Translations under genes and position numbers: made by a program
In this document: positions 1 through 12,000 of the stretch, piece by piece
Layout of the letters: the number at the start of each line of letters is the position of its first letter
Numbering within the stretch: the stretch's first letter is position 1
From: Ichthyophis bannanicus
Taxonomy: Eukaryota; Chordata; Amphibia; Gymnophiona; Ichthyophiidae
Length of the DNA: 64,000 nucleotides
Reading direction: 5' to 3'
NCBI GenBank assembly: GCA_033557465.1
Contig: CM066035.1
Span: 906,285,309 to 906,349,308, forward strand
The notes under the pieces: model-generated
What the model was told of the DNA's origin: nothing
Database searches by the model: none
The model's input: the letters and a program-made list of their open reading frames with translations, nothing else

Positions 1-620
1 TTTTACAATCTAGAGTATGAAGGTTCCTCTCTGCACTGGATGCATGAGGAGCTGGAAAAAAGACAGGTAAATATACCTCTTGATTAAGATGAAAAGGGGA
101 GACCACTTTAGGCATAAAGTGGGGATTGGTCCTAAGGACCACCTTATCATGATGGAACCTTGTATAAGGTGGATTAGCCACTAGAGCTTGCAGTTCACTG
201 ATACGGCGAGCTGAGGTGACTGCAATAAGGAAAATAACCTTCCAGGAAAGAAATTTCAAGGAGGTAGTGGCTAAGGGTTCAAAAGGTGGCTTCATAAGCT
301 GACCAAGAACCAAATTTAAATCCCATGCCACCGGAGGAGGTCGAATGGGAGGTTTAGTCAAAGTTAGGCCTCTCATGAATCTTGCGATAAGAGGATGAGA
401 GGAGATAGGTTGTCCATTGAGAGGTTTAAGAGATGCCGAGATAGCACTCAAATGGACCCGTACTGAATTTGTTTTGAGTCCTGCATTGGAGAGATGCAGG
501 AGATATTCCAATAGAGAATTCAAGGGGAGTGCTAGAGGGTCAAGACCCTTTTGAGCACACTAAATGGAAAATCTTTTCCATTTAAAAGCGTAAGAACGCC
601 TAGTGGAAGGTTTCCTAGAG
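1..620 (-). pseudogene. DIRS copy A tyrosine recombinase, partial
   Basis: Minus-strand translation aligns with the recombinase of copy C from the KPSTRRSYAFKWKRF segment through the SARRISELQALV motif, which holds the first catalytic arginine, to the FHLNQE segment at the window edge. The H-x-x-R motif and the nucleophilic tyrosine lie beyond base 1. An in-frame stop at 560-562 replaces the tryptophan that copy C has in FAVWCAQ. The same frame upstream (to about 1024) carries the end of the methyltransferase-like region, so a frameshift near 930 has moved that part out of the pol frame. Confidence 0.8.
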
Positions 621-677
621 GCATGGAGGATATCCTTCACTTGCTGCGAAAGATTGAAGTCTTGAAGGTCTAGGCCT

Positions 678-2684
678 TCAGTAACCAAGCTCTGAGGTGA
701 AGGGACTTTGGGTTTGGGTGCCACAAAGTCCCCTCCCTCCTGAGACAGAAGGTCTGGAGCCTCTCCCAAGTCTAGGGAGGGGGCCTGGGAGAGATGCAGA
801 AGTAGAGGGTACCACACTTGGCGTGGCCAGCGTGGAGCTATGAGGATCATGAACCCTTGATCCCTTTGAAGTTTGAACAGAGTCTTGGGAATCAAAGGAA
901 TGGGTGGGAAGGCATACAGGAAAGCCCTGACCCCAATGTAGGAGGAAGGCATCCTTGGCCTGAACGCCCTGACACGGAATTCTGGAACAGAACCAGGGAA
1001 GTTTGGCATTCCACGGACTTGCAAAGAGGTCTATGTCCGGGGTTCCCCATTTCTGGAAGATTCTGAGTACCTGATCCATGTGCAGGGACCATTCGTGTGG
1101 AAGCAGAACGCGACTGAGTCTGTCTGCCCAAGAGTTTTGGATTCCTGGAAGATATACTGCCAGGAGATGGATTTGATGCTCTCTGGCGAAGACCCATAAT
1201 CTTAGAGCTTCGTTGCAAAGCGACAGAGAGCCAGTCCCTCCTTGTTTGTTTATGTAAAACATGGCTACTTGATTGTCCGTATGAATAAGGACTGTCATGT
1301 TGCTGAGGAGGGTATGAAAAACTCTGAGAGCTAGAAAGATTGCTCGAAGTTCCAAGTGGTTGATATGAAGGGAGGTCTCCTGTGGGGACCAAGTGCCTTG
1401 GGTGGATAGGTCCTGTAGATGAGCTCCCCAACCTGTTTGGGAGGCATCTGTTGTGAGGGTTGCTTGGGGCAACAATGGTTGGAAGGGGGCCCCCAACAAC
1501 AGATTTTGAGTGGACATCCACCATTGGAGAGACCAAAAGAGACGCTTGGAGGTTGCTATTTGGTCTGAGAGAGCTCCTGATGCTTGAGTCCACTGGGTGG
1601 ACAAAGTCCATTGAGCTGCTCTCATATGTAGGCGAGCATAGGGCACCACATGTACTGTGGAAGCCATGTGGCCTAATAATTGTAGCATCTCCCTGGCAGT
1701 CAAGTGGCTTCTGGACTGAGTTTGGGAGACCAATTGCACTAGACGTTGGCAACGGGCCTGAGGAAGGTAGGCCCTTGCAGTGGTGGTATCTAACCAGGCC
1801 CCTATGAATTCCAGGGACTGAGTAGGGGTGAGTTGAGACTTTGGCAGATTGATCACAAGTCCCAGATACTGCAGAATGCGTCTGGTGCGGTCCAGGGAAG
1901 TCTGAGCCTCGGACTGAGATGGAGCTCGGATGAGCCAGTCGTCCAGGTATGGGAAGACAAAAATTCCCAGGGCGCGTAGAAATGCAGCCACTATTGCCAT
2001 GCATTTGGTAAACACTCTTGGAGCAGAGGCTAGACCGAAGGGAAGCACTCTGTATTGGAAATGTTTTCCCTGGAACAGAAACCGTAGGAATTTTCTGTGG
2101 GATGGATGGATGAGTATATGTGTGTACGCATCCTTGAGATCTAGAGAACAAAGCCAATCCTGACTCTGCAGGTATGGAAGGAGAGTACCTATAGAAAGCA
2201 TCTTGAATTTCTCCTTGCATAGGAATTTGTTCAATTCTCTCAGATCTAGAATGGGTCTGTACCCCCCTGTTTTCTTGGGAATGAGAAAATAAGGGGAGTA
2301 AAACCCTGACCCCTGTTGAAGAAGAGGAACCTCTTCTATTGCCCTTTGGGCGAGAAGGGTGGTCACCTCCTGACCCAACAGGTCTAGGAGAGATGGGGGA
2401 GAATTGAAACTTCTCACCATGGTATGGGGAGGAAGGCTGGAGAAATGTAGTTTGTAGCCCTCTCTGATGATAGAGAGGGTCCACTGTTCTGATGTGATTT
2501 GCTCCCATCTGGGAGCAAAATGAGTTAACCTTCCTGGAATGGTGAGAGGCTCTGGTTGTAGAGCCAGAAAGGTTAAGTTCTCTAGTATTAAGTCAAAAAC
2601 CCTGAGGGGGTTGGGACTGCTGGGCTGGAGTAGTCCCTGCAGGTTTTGCCCTGGACTGTTTAGGTTGCTGACGCTTAGGAGCAA
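678..2684 (-). pseudogene. DIRS copy A pol (reverse transcriptase-RNase H)
   Basis: Open for 668 codons. The reverse transcriptase shows LDLKDAYTHILIHPSHRK and the catalytic YLDD box (VFPYLDDWLIRA). RNase H follows with LTTDASQTGWGAH, HLELRAI, HTDNQVAMFY and a terminal WADRLSR, matching the D-E-D-D set. After RNase H the DIRS-specific methyltransferase-like start (PDIDLFASPWN) is present, but the frame is lost near 930 and the tail is nonsense relative to copy C. Its 5' end overlaps the gag 3' end (2593-2684), the usual DIRS arrangement. RT and RNase H look intact, but the element is broken elsewhere. Confidence 0.85.
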
Positions 2685-4422
2685 AGCGAACTGCAGAAGA
2701 TTGTTGGCCAGTATTTGTAGAAAATCTGGCCTTCTTGTAGAAAGGCTTCTTAAAAGACTTTTTCTTGACAGGGGTAGAGGTAGACTTAGAAAGTCTATCT
2801 AAAGCAGCATTTTCTGCGTCCATTTGAGTGGCTTTGATTTGCCACTCCTTACCAAACAGATTTTCACCTGTACAGGGCAGATTTCCCAACCCATCCTGGA
2901 CCCAGGGTTCTAGGTCAGAGGCCTGGAGCCAAGCAATTCTGCGAGCAGCTATGGCAATACCTGAAGCTCTGCTAGCACCCTCAAAGGAGTCAAAGGCTGC
3001 TCTGTTGGAGAACTTTGAAATATCTTGTGTATGCTTTAGCAAAAGAAGGAACTCCTCCTTTCTATCCTCTGGGATAAAGGGGAGAAAATGGCGCATCTTT
3101 AATGCAATCTCCTTCAGAAACATGCCCATATAGAGGCTGTATGAATTAATTCTGGCAATAAGCATACTGGCTTGGAAGATTTTTCTACCAAAAGCATCCA
3201 AAGTCCTACATTCTCTTCCTGGAGGAGTAGAAGAGTGTCTTTTGGTACTCTTTATCCTTTTCATAGCTGACTGCACCACAATAGAGTGGTGAGGGAGTTG
3301 AGTTTTTTGAAACCCAGGAGAAGGAGGGACACGATACATGGTATCCAAACGACGAGAATGTGGAGATAGGGTGAGAGGAGTCTCCCATAAGTCCATCATG
3401 GGTTCTTGAAGAATTTCATGAATGGGCAAGGTGACTGCCTCTTTGGGAACCTTAGAGTATCCCAAAATATCTAATTTTTTTGCTCTAGGTTCTTTTTCAG
3501 AGGTTACTGAAATAGAGAGACCTTTAGCTACTTCAATGATGAAGTCTTGAAAGGACAAATCCTCTGGAGGAGACATTCTCCTCTTTGGAGAAGAGGGCTC
3601 TTCAGGAAGAGTAAGAGATACTTCAGCAGAGTCATCTGATGAATCAGAATCATCAGAAGACTCGAAGTATCGTCTATTGGCTTCCAGGGATCGATAAGCG
3701 TTATCGACCGGTATCCACATCGGGGGTACCCGGAACCGGATCGGTATCGGGAAAAACCCCGGAACCAGGAACTGGAACCGGTATCCTGGTTGATGTGGAT
3801 GCCCTGGGTACCGGTAGTGGTACCGGAACCGGAGTCGGTACCGCTGGCTTCGGTACCAAGGGCGTCGCAGCTCTAATGAAAGCCATTATGGCCTGCTGCA
3901 TGGATTGAACTGTATGATCCATGGACACCACGACCGTCTGGATGTCGGTACCGGAAGATTGAGCCGGTACCCCAGAGCAGTCTAACAGGTGATCGGTCGA
4001 AGCCGTGCCATCGATGTCAACCTGTAACCCCATAGGAGGAGCTTTGGAAGCCGGAGCTTCCCGCCGGGGTTGTTTGGCTGGGGCAGGGTCCTCAGGGTCA
4101 AGCCCAGGGGCATCTCGATACTTAGAGGGAGAGATTTGCCCTTTGAGGACCTGCCGGAAGAATGTTTGGTTACCTGAGATCCATCAGGAGAGGAAGACCT
4201 GGATGATGTCGATGCTGGAGTATCAGAAAACAGCATATGAAACTTGGCTGCTCGGTTCTGTAAGCCACGTTTAGACATCAGAGAACAGGATGGGCAATCC
4301 GGAATGGAGTGGTCAGGCCCCAAACATTTAAGACACCATTCATGGGTGTCTGTAACCGATATAGTACCGCTACACTTGGTGCATTTTTTAAAACCAGCAG
4401 CTGGAGACTCCAGGTGTCGCAT
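2593..4422 (-). pseudogene. DIRS copy A gag
   Basis: Three minus-strand pieces in different frames (3982-4422, 3701-4033, 2593-3720) together match copy C gag. The N-terminus has a zinc-binding pattern (CTKCSG, then WCLKCLGPDH). A middle valine/proline-rich tract is encoded by repeated cggtaccg words. The C-terminal half has the family signature PSPGFQKTQLPHHSIVV and the PCTGENLFGKEWQ segment. Two frame changes, near 3710 and 4000, fall in the repetitive middle tract. The start ATG is at 4422, about 20 bases from the LINE insertion point. Confidence 0.8.
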
Positions 4423-4730
4423 GAGCGAGTAAGAGGCTTCTCTTTATTTATTTATTTATTTAATACACACTTATATACCGCTACTTCCAGCGATCAGCAG
4501 CAGTTTGATTTCATCTTTGGGGGTTGTCAAATCAAGACAGGGAAGAGGGGGAAAATATATACATAGATCTGAGGGTAGGTCACAGCACACTGGGTTAGTG
4601 TCTTGGGGATTGGACTACACATATTTACATTTCACATTTATACATATATATTTACATATTTATACATATGGCGGTTTCAACAGAGTATAATTAATTGATT
4701 GTTTTGCTACGACTCTATCGGACTTGAGAG

Positions 4731-6330
4731 TCATAGCTGATTGTAGTGACTTTTGAATAGGTGAGTTTTTAGCTCCTTTCGGAAAGCGGTAATGTCCTTG
4801 ATTAAACGCAGCTCAAATGGGAGTTGATTCCAGATAGTTGGCGCAGAGAACGAGAAAGCTCTGCGACTAGTACTTGTTTTCACAGTTCTGATGTTGGTGG
4901 GGACTTGCAGGGTGCCCGAGTTGGTAGTTCTCCTGTCCCTATTTGTTGGTTGCGTGCTGATAAGTGTGGAAAGGAATGAGGGGGCAATGTTATTTATAAG
5001 TTTGAATGTGGTTACTAACATCTTGTATTGTATCCTGGCTGCAATTGGAAGCCAATGTAGCTCGATCAAAATGGGAGTAATGTGTTCAGCAATGCTTGTT
5101 CCCATGATGATCCTGGCTGTCACATTTTGGGCCATTTGAAGGATATTTAGTGATTTTTTAGGCAGACCTTGTAAGATGGCATTACAGTAGTCTAGGTGTG
5201 GCATAATGAGTGCTTGTGCAACAGACCTAAAATCACAGGGTTCTATTATTTTCCTTAGAGGTTGTATCACCCTAAGTTTATGGAAGATGGCCTTGTTTGT
5301 TTTACGTAGGTGTGTATCCATTTTTAGGTTGCAGTCGAGTGTGACTCCTAGATATTTGATCTCCTTTTTCGTGTTGTACATGTTGTTGCACAGGGTGATT
5401 GTAGGAGGGGGCTCAAAATTCGGTTTACTGGATATATACATGACTTCAGTTTTCTTGTGGTTAATTGTCATGTTGTTTCTCTGTAGCCATCTTAACATCT
5501 CATCCAGGCAGGTTTCGAGCTGTGTATATTTAGGGTCTGAGGTATCCAATTGTGTGTAAAGCATATCATCATCTGCGTAAATATGGTAGTTGATGTTATG
5601 CCTTTTGAAAATGTTACAGAGGGGTTGCATGTAAATGTTGAACAGTAGTGCCGAGAGAGCCGAACCCTGGGGTATGCCTTGAGTTTGAGAGAATGCTTCA
5701 GCTTTTTCACCATTGAATTGTACTTGTGGCCTTCTGTTCGTTATGTAGGAGGAGAACCATTTGAGGGGGGTTCCCACAATTCCTATAGATTCCAGCTTGT
5801 TAAGGAGGATCCCATGATGTACAGTGTCAAAGGCGGCAGAGATGTCAATGAAAATGAGTATAAACATTTTCTTTCTGTCTTCTAGGCCTTTGAGGAGGTT
5901 GTTCATTAGCGTTATTAAAAGTGTTTCAACCCCATGGTTTCTTCTGAACCCGTATTGCTGTTTGTCTAGGGTATCACGGTCATCAAGGTGTTCTTGAAGT
6001 TGTATGAGCACTGCTTTTTCAATGATTTTCGCCAGGAACGAAATGCTGGAGATGGGGCGGTATGAGGTTGGGTCTTCCTTGTTGAGTGAGTTGTTCTTTA
6101 GGATTGGCCTTATTATAGATTGCTTTAGTTGGGCAGGCATGATTCCTCGACTTAGTGACTGGTTTACAATGTGGGATATTTGCTGGCTGATCTCCTTTTT
6201 TGCTGCTTTGATCCACGCAGTTGGGCAGGGATCCAGCGGGGAGGTGGTGGTATTTATGCAGGTTAATATGTTGATGGTTTGTTGTTCATCGATATTGTGG
6301 AATATGCTCCATGTCTGTTCTTGCTCAACC
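4731..6330 (-). pseudogene. L2a reverse transcriptase
   Basis: The piece 4731-6140 is open for 469 codons; upstream RT sequence to about 6330 is in a shifted frame. RT blocks in order: SYRPISSISFLAKIIEK, the LIFIDISAAFDTVHHGILL block with a catalytic Asp, GIPQGSALSALLFNIYM, and YADDDMLYTQLD with the catalytic YADD. The C-terminus carries the L2/CR1-type LHWLPIAARIQYKML segment and ends FRKELKTHLF. The YADD context and the IYMQPL segment place it in the L2 group. It is split from its endonuclease by a frame change near 6350, so it is not a complete polyprotein. Confidence 0.8.
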
Positions 6331-6352
6331 TCTGTTCCCTGGTATGGTGTGT

Positions 6353-7245
6353 CTACAATAGAGTGGGCGTGGTGGTAGTCAGCTTGCTTGCATAGTGGTT
6401 TGCCAGCGTTTGTGGATGGATGGAGCTATCTTGATGTTCTGGTAAGGCTGTTTTGGTTAACGATTTTACTAGTGCAAAAAGCTCACGCGGTTTGTTGATG
6501 GCTTTGTTTAAAATGTTGGTATGGTGCTTCCTCTTTGCTGTGTTTACTTCTTCTTTGTATTTTGAGAGGAGGCTGAGGTACTCAGACCTGAGTTCGATGG
6601 ACTTGGTACGTCTCCACCTCTTTTCCTGTTTTCTAAGGTCTCTCTTCATTCTGGTCAGTTTTATTGTGTACCATGGTTCTGATTGGTGTTCGGACGGGCT
6701 TGGTGTATTGTTCCCTTTAGGGATCGCTACGGTCTGAATTCCGGAGTCCCAGCTGCTTGTTAGTTCATTGAGGTCTGTTTTTCCCAGGTCTATGTGGGAC
6801 TTAATGGTATTGATGAGACATTCCATGTTTGGTTTGCTAAATCTTCTTTGTTGGTGTGTTACTCTTTTTGCTTTAGCATCTTTAGGCAATGTAGGAATTT
6901 TTATCCGTATATTGATTTGGTGGGGGTCTGACCATGGTAGTGGGTTGATCTCTATCAGGGGCTTCTCAACATTGCCCTGTTCTCCTGTGGGTGTGAAGAC
7001 TATGTCCAGTATGTGCCCCTTTTCATGTGTGGGCTCAGTTATTAGTTGTTGGTACCCTAGCTGGGTCATAGCTTCCAGGAAGGTATTTGCATGCGTGGCT
7101 GTCGTTGATGCTAGATTTAGGTCTCCTAAGATGATCTGGAATTTTTTTGGTTGCGTCGAGGATATGTTTTCTAATGCCGAGGCAAGTATCTCATGATGCG
7201 GCGAGGGGGGTCTGTATATCAGGCAGATGGATACGGCTGTGTTTT
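6353..7245 (-). pseudogene. L2a apurinic-type endonuclease, C-terminal part
   Basis: Minus-strand reading holds SICLIYRPPSPHHE, IILGDLNLAS (the GDxN box), THEKGHILDIVF and LPWSDPHQINI (the SDH-like box, here SDP), the late motifs of the LINE endonuclease. The linker to RT follows (RKQEKRWRRTKS, typical for L2). The N-terminal TETWL block is missing because the element stops at the L1 junction. The SDH histidine replaced by proline would by itself impair cleavage. Confidence 0.75.
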
Positions 7246-7380
7246 CTACCTGCTTGCTCCGGGGCTGCCCTGCTCTTAATCGGCAATTTAATGCACTTTC
7301 CCCAGAATATAAGATTGGAAACCCCTCTGTGAGGAAGAGTGAGCACGAGTGGTTGTGTGGGTGCAAATAGTAGGGTGAGC

Positions 7381-8252
7381 ATGCCCCCACCACTCAGAAA
7401 GGAGCGAGAGAAAGCCGCCAAGGCTGGGACCTCGGTGACCGCGGGGCCGACAATAAAGATGGCGCAGCCATGCTCTCCTGGCAGGGAAAGTGTGGATTCT
7501 GGGCCGGAGGAGCTGGCACGCGAGGTGGCAAAACTGCTGGAGCCAAAATTTGATTTGACCTTAAGCAAGCTGGAGACGATGGCCGAGACGATTGCGGAGT
7601 GCACCCACCGAGTGGAAGAACTGGAGCAGCGCGTGTCGGCGCTTGAGGATGATGGGGGCACGCAAAGCCGGGACTTGGAACGGCTACGCAAAAAGATGGA
7701 CTCCCTACTGGACAAAGTCGATGATCTAGAGAATCGCTCCAGGCGGAATAATATAGCCTCGTGGGAGTGCCGGAGTCTCAAACAGATGCGATGTTACTTA
7801 CGTTGGTGGAGAATTGGCTACCGCAAGAGTTAGGCCTCCCAGAGCTGGTGGGTGCGCTGAAGGTCGAGTGGGCGCATCGGCTGGGGCCTTGGGCTGAGGA
7901 TCGCCGCAGGCCGAGAGTGGTTATTGTGCGCCTTTTGAATTTTCAGCACAAGTGGCTCTTGCTGCAAGCCTACCGGAAGAAACGTGACTTGATTCTGGAC
8001 AATCAGCCTGTTCTCTTATTTCAGGACTATTCAGCGCCGGTTGCGGCGAAACGGAAAGAGTTTTCACCGATTTGCACAGCCTTATTTAAAAAACAGGTGC
8101 GCTTTAACTTAGCCTTTCCGGCAGTGTTGCGGGTGTTCATTGCCGGGAAACAGCATGTGTTGGCAACGGCAGCGGAGGCACAACGGTTCCTGGAGCAGCT
8201 GGAGGCAGGGAGGCGAGAGGAGAGTTCCCAGCGCGCAGCAAGTGGTGATTGA
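7381..8252 (+). pseudogene. L1-like ORF1 RNA-binding protein, frameshifted
   Basis: ATG at 7381. The N-terminal part is basic and low complexity, then a coiled coil (MAETIAECTHRVEELEQR and on to LLDKVDDLENRSRRNN), the L1 ORF1 trimerisation pattern leading into the RNA-recognition domain. The frame breaks near 7755: the first frame runs off into CRSLKQMRCYL, while the second resumes with GVPESQTDAMLLTLVENWLP. It continues through RVVIVRLLNFQHKWLLLQAYRKK and FQDYSAPVAAKRKEF to a stop at 8250-8252. ORF1 protein coats its own RNA; this copy cannot make it without frame recoding. Confidence 0.85.
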
Positions 8253-9021
8253 ACGGGACCTGCGTGGCTGGCATGGCCGAGGGGACTGCGCAGCACCTAT
8301 GTGGACATTTTGTGCTCTGTTTATAATGTCTGGGTGTGTGTGCTGGGGCAGATGTGTTGGTGGGGCTGTGTGGGGAGTGTGAACGGGGGGAAGAGAGCAT
8401 GTAGTGGTCCTGATCGGCTTAGGGTTGGGGATGTCCTCTGGTTGCATCGGACTGACCGGTGGGGGGGTGGGGGATACTATTTGTTCTGAATGTTATGTTC
8501 ACTCTCAGTTATGTTATTACTCAGTTACTAGTTTGGCAGAGGGGGGCTGTGGGTGTTGAGTGCTTGCTGTTCCTGGTTCAGTGGGGGATGTTGATGGTAG
8601 TCCTGGGGGGCTGCTGTTTTGTTGGGTAAAAAGGGGGCGGGGCAGTCCTGCCGCGCACTGAGACGGGTCTCCAGCCTGGCAGAACGAGCCAGGGGTAGTG
8701 TGGCTGGTCTTCTTAAGGGGTTAAGGGATAAGGGGGGGGGGGTTGGGGAGGGGGGGGAAGGGGGTAGGGAATTGGGAGTAGTTCTTTGTGTAGGGCTGGT
8801 GAAGAGAATGTGGGTTGGGGGCTTGGGGAGAGGGGGAGGGACTTGGGGACACATGCCAGGCCCTCTTAGGGGTCAGACGGTTAGGGACAGGCTTCAGCGT
8901 GGGAAGGGTGCTGGACAACTGAGACAAGTGTGTATGGGGAAGGGTGCTGGGGGGAGCTCTAGGCTGGGGGAGCTCCCTTCGTCTTTGTGTATGGTGATGC
9001 TTCTCTGTATGGTCCGTATGT
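8253..9021 (+). other. G-rich inter-ORF spacer of the L1-like element
   Basis: No coding signal is seen. The plus strand is strongly G-biased, with long guanine runs at 8460-8470 and 8724-8764 where many runs of four or more G lie a few bases apart, a strong G-quadruplex pattern. The proline-rich ORFs on the other strand are only the complement of these runs. Confidence 0.7.
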
Positions 9022-12000
9022 ATGTGGATGATCATGGGTGAGGGTTTGAGGCTGATTACTTGGAATGTGTGTGGTATCGAATCCCCGGTGAAACGTTACA
9101 AGATTTTGCGTGTTCTCAGAGATCTGAGGGCTGATGTGGCCTTCCTTCAGGAAACGCATCAGAGTGCCCTAGAACATGACAAGCTTGCCAGGGGCTGGGT
9201 CGGGAGGGTCTACGGGGCCTCCTCGGGCGGGAAGAAAGCAGGAGTGGTGATTTTAATTCGGAGGGGGGTGGATTTGGAGGTGGAACATACCATTTGTGAC
9301 CCGGATGGGAGGTTTGTTATTATAGTGGGGACCATTAAGGGAGTTAAATTAGGCTTGGTGAACATCTATGGCCCAAATATATATGATGCTCACTTTTATA
9401 CCAGATTGAATAAATGTTTGAGTGACCTCGGCCCAACTCCTTTCATTATGGGAGGGGATTTCAATTGTGTGTTAGATGAAACGATAGATCGGTCTGGGAA
9501 CCGAGGGTTGACCAAGGACAAGAAATCTCAGTGGATTCGGGGAGTGTGTGAGGGATTTAATTTGCTAGATTATTGGAGGGTGCTGCACCCCCTGGATAGG
9601 GACTATACTCATGTCTCTAGAGCCCATGACACGGGGTCCCGGTTGGATTATTTTTTGGGGTCTCAAGAATTATTTCCTAAAGTCACTGGCACAGAGATTG
9701 GGCCGGTGGAGGTGTCGGACCATGCCTTTGTCAGGTTGGATGTGCGGTGGGGGCTGCAGAGGGGTGGATCTTTGTGGCGCTATCCGCTCAGCTATACCCG
9801 GGGTGCCCAGTTTGAGGCTTTCTTACACTCGCAGTGGGCCGAATTTGAGGAATTCAATGGGCAGCATAGGGATAACCCCACTCTTTTTTGGGAGACTGCC
9901 GAGGCGGTTTTGCGAGGGCGAATTATTGAATTTGGTGCCCGGAAAAGGAAAACTTATGCTTCTCGTTTAATTATGCTGGAAAGGCAGCTGTGCCAGGCGC
10001 GGCGGAAGCTAGCACAGCAACCAACGCGGGGGCAGAAATTGGAATTTAGTAGATTGCAGCAGGAGGTGAATGCGCTGTTGCATGAATGGGCACAGCAATC
10101 TTTGCTCTACTATAGGTATAAGTTTTATAGGTACGGTAGTCGGGCGGGGAGCCTGCTGGCCAGGTTGGTGAAGACTAGTCGAGGGCAGACCACTGTCGGG
10201 GCCCTGCGGGATACCCGGGGTATGATACGGACTGGGCAAGCTTACATTGAGGAAAGGTTTCGTGAATATTACCAGACGCTTTATGGTACTGGCACTGGGA
10301 ACTTAGTGCAGGCTGAGAAATTTCTTGCGGCGATTGATGTGCCTAGTCTTTCTCTGGAAGAGCGCGCTTCTCTTAACGGCCCGCTCACGGACGCGGAAAT
10401 TAGGGGGGCCATAAAGGTTCTGCGTAATTGTCGGGCGCCGGGTCCCGATGGGTATAGGGGTGAATTCTATAAGTTAATGGGGGACAGGGTGGTTGGGCCG
10501 CTGCAACGATATTATTCGGATTTGATCGAGCGTCAGGCTTTCCCCTATGAGAAGAATAGTGCGGTGCTTACCTTGATTCCTAAACCTGGTAGAGATGGGT
10601 TGTTACCTGAGTCATATAGGCCTATTTCGCTTTTGAACGTGGATATCAAACTTCTGGCCAAGGTTATGGCTAATAGGCTAGCTGAGTATATCCCTCAACT
10701 GGTTAAGGAGGATCAGGTGGGTTTTGTGAAAGGTAGGCACGTTATCAAGAATCTGCGTAAGATCGTTTCCTCGTTATACTTGACTGCCACGGCGGGGGAA
10801 CCCGCCTTATTAATCAGCTTCGACGCTGAGAAAGCGTTTGACCGAGTGGAGTGGTCATACATGTATCATTTGTTGGAGGCCATGGGGATAGGGGGGTTCT
10901 TTTTGGATACGGTTAAGCTTTTGTATTCGGATCCCCGAGGGCGGATTTTGATTAATGGTTCCCTCACTCAAGACTTTCAGATTAGGAGGGGGATGCGACA
11001 GGGTTGCCCCCTGTCCCCGCTCCTGTTTGTCTTAACTCTGGAACCTCTCTTGGAGCGCATAAGGACACATAGGGGATTGGTTGGGGCCCGGGTGGGCGCC
11101 GCAGAATTCCGGATTTCGGCTTTTGCTGATGACATTCTAGTGTACCTGGGGGCCCCTAAGCTGACCTTACCTGTTTTGTTGAGGTTGATAGCGGATTTTG
11201 GGACATTTTCGGGCCTGAAGTTAAATTTGGACAAGTCTGAGGCCTTGGATCTGCAGCAGACCTTGTCTGGGGACTGGGAAGCCTTCCCCCAGAAGTGGGC
11301 GGGGACAAAACTTCACTATTTGGGGATATACTTAACTGCTGATATAGTACACCTGCAGATGGTTAATCTGGCGGCATTGTTGTCACAGACTGCGGAGCGT
11401 TTGCATGGTTGGCGAGACCTACCGCTCTCTTTGGGAGCTAGGGTAGCTTTGTATAAGATGATTATATTTCCTAAATGGCTCTATATGTTGCAGAGCTTGC
11501 CCATCTTGTTGACGAGGAGGGAGATTACAAAGGTGGAGAAATGTTTAGCCTTCTTTTACTGGAGGGGGAAGACACCTCGGCTAAGTCTTAAGGTCTTGCA
11601 GAGACCGTGGGGAGGTGGTGGTCTGGGAGCCCCCGATCTGCGGAGTTATAATGTTGCCTGCCTGCTGCGGAATTTGCGGGATTGGCTGGCGACCTCGGTG
11701 GATTATACGCCTCTGGAGTACGAGCAGGAAGTGGCGAAGCCCCTGGCATTGCGCTATATCTTACATGCGGCGGCGGCTGACTTACCTCCCCTGGTAGGGG
11801 GGCACCCTATCTTTAAAGTCATGCGACGGGTTTGGCGTCTGTTATGTTCTCAGTGTTCTTGGAACCCTGGGACGACCCCCTTTTTGCCTCTGTCTGGGAA
11901 TGGGGCTTTTGGGCCGGGGTTGCCAGGGGGGGCATTTCGTGGCTGGGAGGCTAAGGGGATTGTGGCCCTGGAGCAAGTAGTGAATGACTGTGGGCAGGCT

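Larger units (their letters stand above)
1..4443 (-). mobile_element. DIRS retrotransposon copy A, 3' and central part (continues at 13379-13770)
   Basis: DIRS-family element read on the minus strand: gag (2593-4422), pol (about 678-2684) and the first two thirds of the tyrosine recombinase (1-620). The left window edge cuts it inside the recombinase. Its 5' leader and terminal repeat reappear at 13379-13770, so about 9 kb of LINE sequence (4441-13378) sits in its leader just upstream of gag. DIRS elements copy through a circular intermediate that the recombinase inserts, so no target duplication is expected. Protein comparison with intact copy C (40719-46498) shows the same family with many substitutions. 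Stops and frame changes make it a dead copy. Confidence 0.85.
4441..7245 (-). mobile_element. L2-clade LINE (L2a), minus strand, 5' truncated
   Basis: A non-LTR retrotransposon read on the minus strand, inserted in the leader of DIRS copy A. Its 3' end is the left edge, where the complement reads a short stem (agtagcggtatataa) followed by taaataaataaa repeats, the same tail seen on other L2 copies and SINE-like tails in this window. Coding sequence covers the last part of an endonuclease and a full reverse transcriptase. The endonuclease start is missing where the plus-strand L1 begins, near 7245. The exact edge is uncertain. Confidence 0.8.

Noticed and set aside
4731..7245. Endogenous virus from RT homology
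   Set aside because: Endonuclease, YADD context and the 3' repeat tail show a non-LTR retrotransposon; no envelope or LTR in the window.
8528..9035. Proline-rich minus-strand ORFs
   Set aside because: Complement of the G-rich LINE spacer.
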